DNA from: Hyphomicrobium sp.
GTDB taxonomy: Bacteria; Pseudomonadota; Alphaproteobacteria; Rhizobiales; Hyphomicrobiaceae
Reading direction: 5' to 3'
Length of the DNA stretch: 55,818 nt
NCBI GenBank assembly: GCA_022841965.1
Contig: JALHQM010000012.1
Span: forward strand, 2,323-58,140
The position numbers were made by a program, and so were the translations under genes. The notes beneath the pieces were generated by a model that did not search any database, was not told the DNA's origin, and saw nothing but the letters and a program-made list of their open reading frames with translations. Below, piece by piece: positions 52,439 through 55,818 of this stretch. Within the stretch, counting starts at the first letter, position 1, and each line of letters begins with the position of its first letter.

Positions 52439-55400
52439 ATGGACCGCTCGTCTCTTTCCGGTAATTCGGACTCCGCTGATCTCGAAATTGCAGCCAATGA
52501 TGCCTCGTCATTACAGGCCGATCCGGGTGTCTTGAGGGTTCCTGGCCGGCGGGAAATCATCGATATTGACGCGACGGGCGGACAAGCGACGGGACTTTCT
52601 GATTTCGTTCTGCAACACGGGGCGAAGGCGACAGTCACGACGGATGGGCTTCTTGGATTTCGATTTGCCGATGGTGGGTTGATCGTACTTCGGGGCAGCG
52701 CGGGTATACCCGAGGCGTTTGAGAATAAGCATGGCGTACTGATCGATCTTCTGAATTCCGACCCGGCGCTGCTCGCGGCCGTTATCGGCGATTTAGAGCG
52801 GGGTGGGGTAGGAACGGGTCCGTTGGACCACCATCTGCCGCAAGATCTTGAGTTCGAGCCGGCAGAGCAGCCCATCGATGATCTTCCGATTGAGAGTGGC
52901 AGCAGCTATGGCCCAGTCACGTCGATCCCCGACACTCTGACAAGTGAGGCGGGACTTGCACAATTGGATCCGGCTGCGTTGGAAACGCGGCGGTGGGGCC
53001 GCGACGACATCAAGCGCGGTGAGGCGGGGTCCAGCGGTCGCCTTGTGGACGCCCCCGTCGGCTCGGCGCTATCGCACCTGACGGGACTTGGGGATGAGGA
53101 GCCCGGGCATCGCAATGGCGAGAAGATCGCCTCCAGTAACAATGGTCTCTACGTCGGTCCGGAGACGCCGGTTGGTGCATCGCTCGATCACCTTTGGCTG
53201 CTTGGCGATATCGAATACATCCGGGCATCGCGCGATATCGAGGAGGGGGGCGACGTTTTCGAAAGCGGCGGTTATCAGCCTGTCATCTGGGCGCCTATCG
53301 TGCCCATTACCGAATTTGGCAGCGTGGAAGATACCGTCTACTCTGGAAATCTCTTCGATCCGAGCATCATGCCACTGCCGATTACGACGTGGCAGGTCAC
53401 GCTCGATCCAGCCGCCGGGACGGTGACGTTCGGGCCAAAGGGTGAATTTGTGTTCACGCCGGCGCCTGGTTATTCCGGCACTACGTCGTTTGACTATTCC
53501 TTCCGCGATCCGCGGACAGGGTTGACGATAACGGGAACCGTCGACATCACGGTACAGGCGGTGGCTGATCCGGCGACCATTTCGGGGGCCGCCCAAACAG
53601 ACGAAGACGTGATCATTGCGACACCAGTCTCAATCTCGTTCAATGATCCGGATGGATCGGAAGATTTCGAGCAGGTCGTGATCACAGATCTGCCAGCCGG
53701 GGCGACGCTTGGTTGGGACACGGGTCTGCCAGGTTCGATCGTTCAACAGCCGGATGGCTCCTTTCTGGTGACGGGCGCGTCCAGCGAAATCGAGGCGCTG
53801 CTGCTGTCGCTGACCGTGACGCCGCCACAGGATTTTCACGGCCGCATCACGCTTGGTATCGATGTAACCACAATCGAGCGCAATGTGGATCCGGCGCTGC
53901 CAGGTTACGAGGACAGTGAAACAGTTCACTTCGACTATCACATCGATGTGGAAGCGGTCGCCGATCCGGTGACGGCAACGGGGGATGACGAGACGACCGA
54001 CGAAGATACGCTCGTGCATCTTAATGATCTCGCCGCGACCTTCGGCGATTTCATCGACGGATCGGAGACGCACGTTGTCGAGATTCGGGGCGTCAACGCA
54101 GATGCCAAAATCACGGACAGTAGTGGCGCAGAGTATCCCTTCACAGTGGCCGGTGATGGCACCAAGACCTACGCGCTGACGCCAGCGCAGGTTTCGAATG
54201 TGTATTTCCTGCCTCCGCCGGACGAGAGTGGCTTGTTCGATGGAATGACGATTGTTGCGATCGCGACGGAAGGTTCGAACGGCGACCAGGAGGTTGCAAG
54301 CGCGCCGATCAGCGTTCTGGTGAACCCGGTGGCAGACCCGGTCACACTCACTACACCGCCGCAGGCAACGGATGAAGATACGGCCGTTGTGTTCGGCGAT
54401 GACATCAGCATCCTCATCAACGACCCGTTGACGCAGACGCTTACGCAAGTCGTCGTGTCTGGATTTCCGGCGGGTACGATCGTGACTTATACGCCCGCGG
54501 GTGGCGGACCTGACGTGACGCAGACGATGCCGGCGAATGGGTCGATTACATTGACAGGGACGGAAGCGGACATCCGCGCCGAACTGGCGACGTTGACGCT
54601 CACGCCGCCAGAGCACACGGATCAGAACATCACGCTGACGGTCGCGGCGACGACCGAAGATTTGGGCGGGGTGACGGATACGCAGACGTCGCCGATGATC
54701 ATTACCGTTGCCGCGGTTGCGGATGGCCCGACGATCTCTGGTTCGGCTTTGGGCAACGAGGACCAGCCGATAGCACTGCCGATCACGGTGAGCCGCATTG
54801 ATGCGGACGGGTCGGAGCAGTACGACTTTGCGGAGATCACGGTTCCCACCGGCGTGACGCTGATCTATCCGGCGACGCTTCCGAACGGGATCACGGTTTC
54901 GGCAGTGGGCGATGTCTATACGTTTACGCCGGGTGCGGCGACGACGGCTCTCCAGTTCCAGTCGTTCCTGGCGACGGGCTTGCAGGTGCAGGCGCCGGCG
55001 GACAGCGATCTGAACTTCGACGTCGATGTGCGCGTGGGCACCATCGAGAGCGTACTCTCGGGTGGGGAGGTGACTCTGCTGCGGGCTGAGGATGCGGTTC
55101 AGATTCCGGTTGTGGTGCGTCCGGTGACGGATATGCCGACGGTGACGGGATCGAGCACGGTGGACGAAGATACGTCCGTGACGTTCGGCGCCAACATTGC
55201 GATCAGCCAGAACGACAAGACGGATGGGTCGGAATCGATCACGCAGATCGTGGTGGGGAATATCCCGGCGGCCGCGACGGTGACTTACACGACATCCGGC
55301 AGCGTGACGGTGACGCCGGCGACTGCGGCTGGGATCACGACCTATACGATCACGGGTGGGACGGAAGACGAGATCCGGGCGACGCTGGCGACGTTTACGT

Positions 55401-55818
55401 TGACGCCGCCGCAGCATTCGGACGTCAACATCCCTGTCTCGATTGCGATCACGAAGGTGGACCAGACGACGAGCGAGGGCGAGTCTGCTGCGACGACGAC
55501 CAGCACCTACACGCATACGATTGCGGTTGCCGCGGTTGCGGATGGCCCGACGATCTCGGGTTCGGCTTTGGGCAACGAGGACCAGCCGATTGCGCTCCCG
55601 ATCACGGTGAGCCGGATCGATGCAGACGGTTCGGAGCAGTATGACTTTGCGGAGATCACGGTTCCCACCGGCGTGACACTCATTTATCCGGCGACGCTGC
55701 CGAACGGGATCACGGTTTCGGCAGTGGGCGATGTCTATACGTTTACGCCGGGTGCGGCGACGACGGCTCTCCAGTTCCAGTCGTTCCTGGCGACGGGCTT
55801 GCAGGTGCAGGCGCCGGC
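52439..55818 (+). CDS. giant repeat-rich surface protein or adhesin (partial, 3' end beyond window)
   Basis: Open for 1126 codons to the window edge without a stop. ATG 52439 has AGGA about eight bases upstream. The N-terminal 300 residues begin MDRSSLSGNSDSADLEI; they have no Sec signal peptide and are acidic. Then follow cadherin/Ig-like modules marked by repeated V-A-D-P or V-A-D-G-P starts, (D)EDT, D-P-D-G-S-E and LTPP-Q/E-H motifs, as in VCBS/RTX-type adhesins secreted by type I systems through a C-terminal signal (not seen here). Modules become more alike toward the right, where a 273-residue unit repeats. Biofilm or surface attachment is the likely role by analogy. The minus-strand open frame 53630-55516 is a shadow caused by the biased codons. 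Confidence 0.85.
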   Translation, partial: MDRSSLSGNSDSADLEIAANDASSLQADPGVLRVPGRREIIDIDATGGQATGLSDFVLQHGAKATVTTDGLLGFRFADGGLIVLRGSAGIPEAFENKHGVLIDLLNSDPALLAAVIGDLERGGVGTGPLDHHLPQDLEFEPAEQPIDDLPIESGSSYGPVTSIPDTLTSEAGLAQLDPAALETRRWGRDDIKRGEAGSSGRLVDAPVGSALSHLTGLGDEEPGHRNGEKIASSNNGLYVGPETPVGASLDHLWLLGDIEYIRASRDIEEGGDVFESGGYQPVIWAPIVPITEFGSVEDTVYSGNLFDPSIMPLPITTWQVTLDPAAGTVTFGPKGEFVFTPAPGYSGTTSFDYSFRDPRTGLTITGTVDITVQAVADPATISGAAQTDEDVIIATPVSISFNDPDGSEDFEQVVITDLPAGATLGWDTGLPGSIVQQPDGSFLVTGASSEIEALLLSLTVTPPQDFHGRITLGIDVTTIERNVDPALPGYEDSETVHFDYHIDVEAVADPVTATGDDETTDEDTLVHLNDLAATFGDFIDGSETHVVEIRGVNADAKITDSSGAEYPFTVAGDGTKTYALTPAQVSNVYFLPPPDESGLFDGMTIVAIATEGSNGDQEVASAPISVLVNPVADPVTLTTPPQATDEDTAVVFGDDISILINDPLTQTLTQVVVSGFPAGTIVTYTPAGGGPDVTQTMPANGSITLTGTEADIRAELATLTLTPPEHTDQNITLTVAATTEDLGGVTDTQTSPMIITVAAVADGPTISGSALGNEDQPIALPITVSRIDADGSEQYDFAEITVPTGVTLIYPATLPNGITVSAVGDVYTFTPGAATTALQFQSFLATGLQVQAPADSDLNFDVDVRVGTIESVLSGGEVTLLRAEDAVQIPVVVRPVTDMPTVTGSSTVDEDTSVTFGANIAISQNDKTDGSESITQIVVGNIPAAATVTYTTSGSVTVTPATAAGITTYTITGGTEDEIRATLATFTLTPPQHSDVNIPVSIAITKVDQTTSEGESAATTTSTYTHTIAVAAVADGPTISGSALGNEDQPIALPITVSRIDADGSEQYDFAEITVPTGVTLIYPATLPNGITVSAVGDVYTFTPGAATTALQFQSFLATGLQVQAP
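54707..54999 (+). repeat. direct repeat copy 1 within the giant surface protein gene
   Basis: 293 bases nearly identical to 55526-55818, offset 819 bases (273 codons). About 13 substitutions, all synonymous, crowd the first two thirds; the last ~110 bases are identical. Confidence 0.92.
55526..55818 (+). repeat. direct repeat copy 2 within the giant surface protein gene (cut by window edge)
   Basis: Second copy of the 819-base period unit; it continues past the window. It encodes the same amino acids as copy 1 over the shared 97 codons. Confidence 0.92.

Noticed and set aside
53630-55516. 628-codon open frame on the minus strand
   Set aside because: It is fully antisense to the giant repeat protein, is dominated by Arg/His/Asp from the biased codons of the real gene, and contains the same repeats read backwards.
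1-55818. CRISPR arrays, tRNA or rRNA genes, transposases, integrases and attachment sites
   Set aside because: None seen on reading; regular short direct repeats with spacers, conserved tRNA T-loop patterns and transposase-like proteins were all absent.

Overview
The window comes from a GC-rich alphaproteobacterium, most likely a Hyphomicrobiales (Hyphomicrobium-like) methylotroph or facultative methylotroph. The evidence is the gene types: three genes for the PQQ precursor peptide PqqA, a class I lysyl-tRNA synthetase, a helicase/PdeM repair pair, a DUF6460-like membrane protein, a TauE/TIGR02186 pair and a Sel1-repeat polarity-type protein. The species is inferred. No tRNA, rRNA, CRISPR array, insertion sequence or prophage was seen.

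Layout. 1-5.4 kb: MarR regulator, polA, three tandem pqqA cassettes (each with its own upstream element, ribosome binding site and terminator) and a repeat-rich hypothetical protein. 5.6-10.6 kb: Sel1-repeat membrane protein, then TauE/SafE permease and a translationally coupled TIGR02186 protein. 10.6-19.6 kb: PdeM nuclease and DEXH helicase, a small membrane protein, pyrD, a DUF952 protein, a DUF262/DUF1524 (GmrSD-like) predicted nuclease and class I LysRS. 20-25.6 kb: RND pump with adaptor, then a Cys-rich hypothetical protein beside an Rrf2 regulator that lacks cluster cysteines. 25.8-31.7 kb: a vitamin B12 uptake locus in which btuB and btuFCD diverge and each is preceded by its own cobalamin riboswitch.

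31.8-44.1 kb is the most unusual part, a redox island. It holds two YceI proteins around a cytochrome b561. Next is a minus-strand operon encoding a [2Fe-2S]/FAD/NAD reductase, a tetraheme cytochrome c, a membrane protein with two H-x13-H pairs (diheme cytochrome b pattern), a decaheme cytochrome c and a CcmI-like TPR protein. Divergent from it are a pentaheme cytochrome c and an outer-membrane beta-barrel. The parts could form an electron path from NAD(P)H and quinol through the periplasm to or from the outer membrane, with 19 c-type heme sites in three proteins. Its substrate is unknown.

44.1-55.8 kb: acetate symporter with its DUF485 partner, a transglutaminase-like protein, Tex, RsgA, an HI0933-type flavoprotein, and the start of a very large repeat-rich surface protein that runs off the right edge with an 819-bp repeat period.
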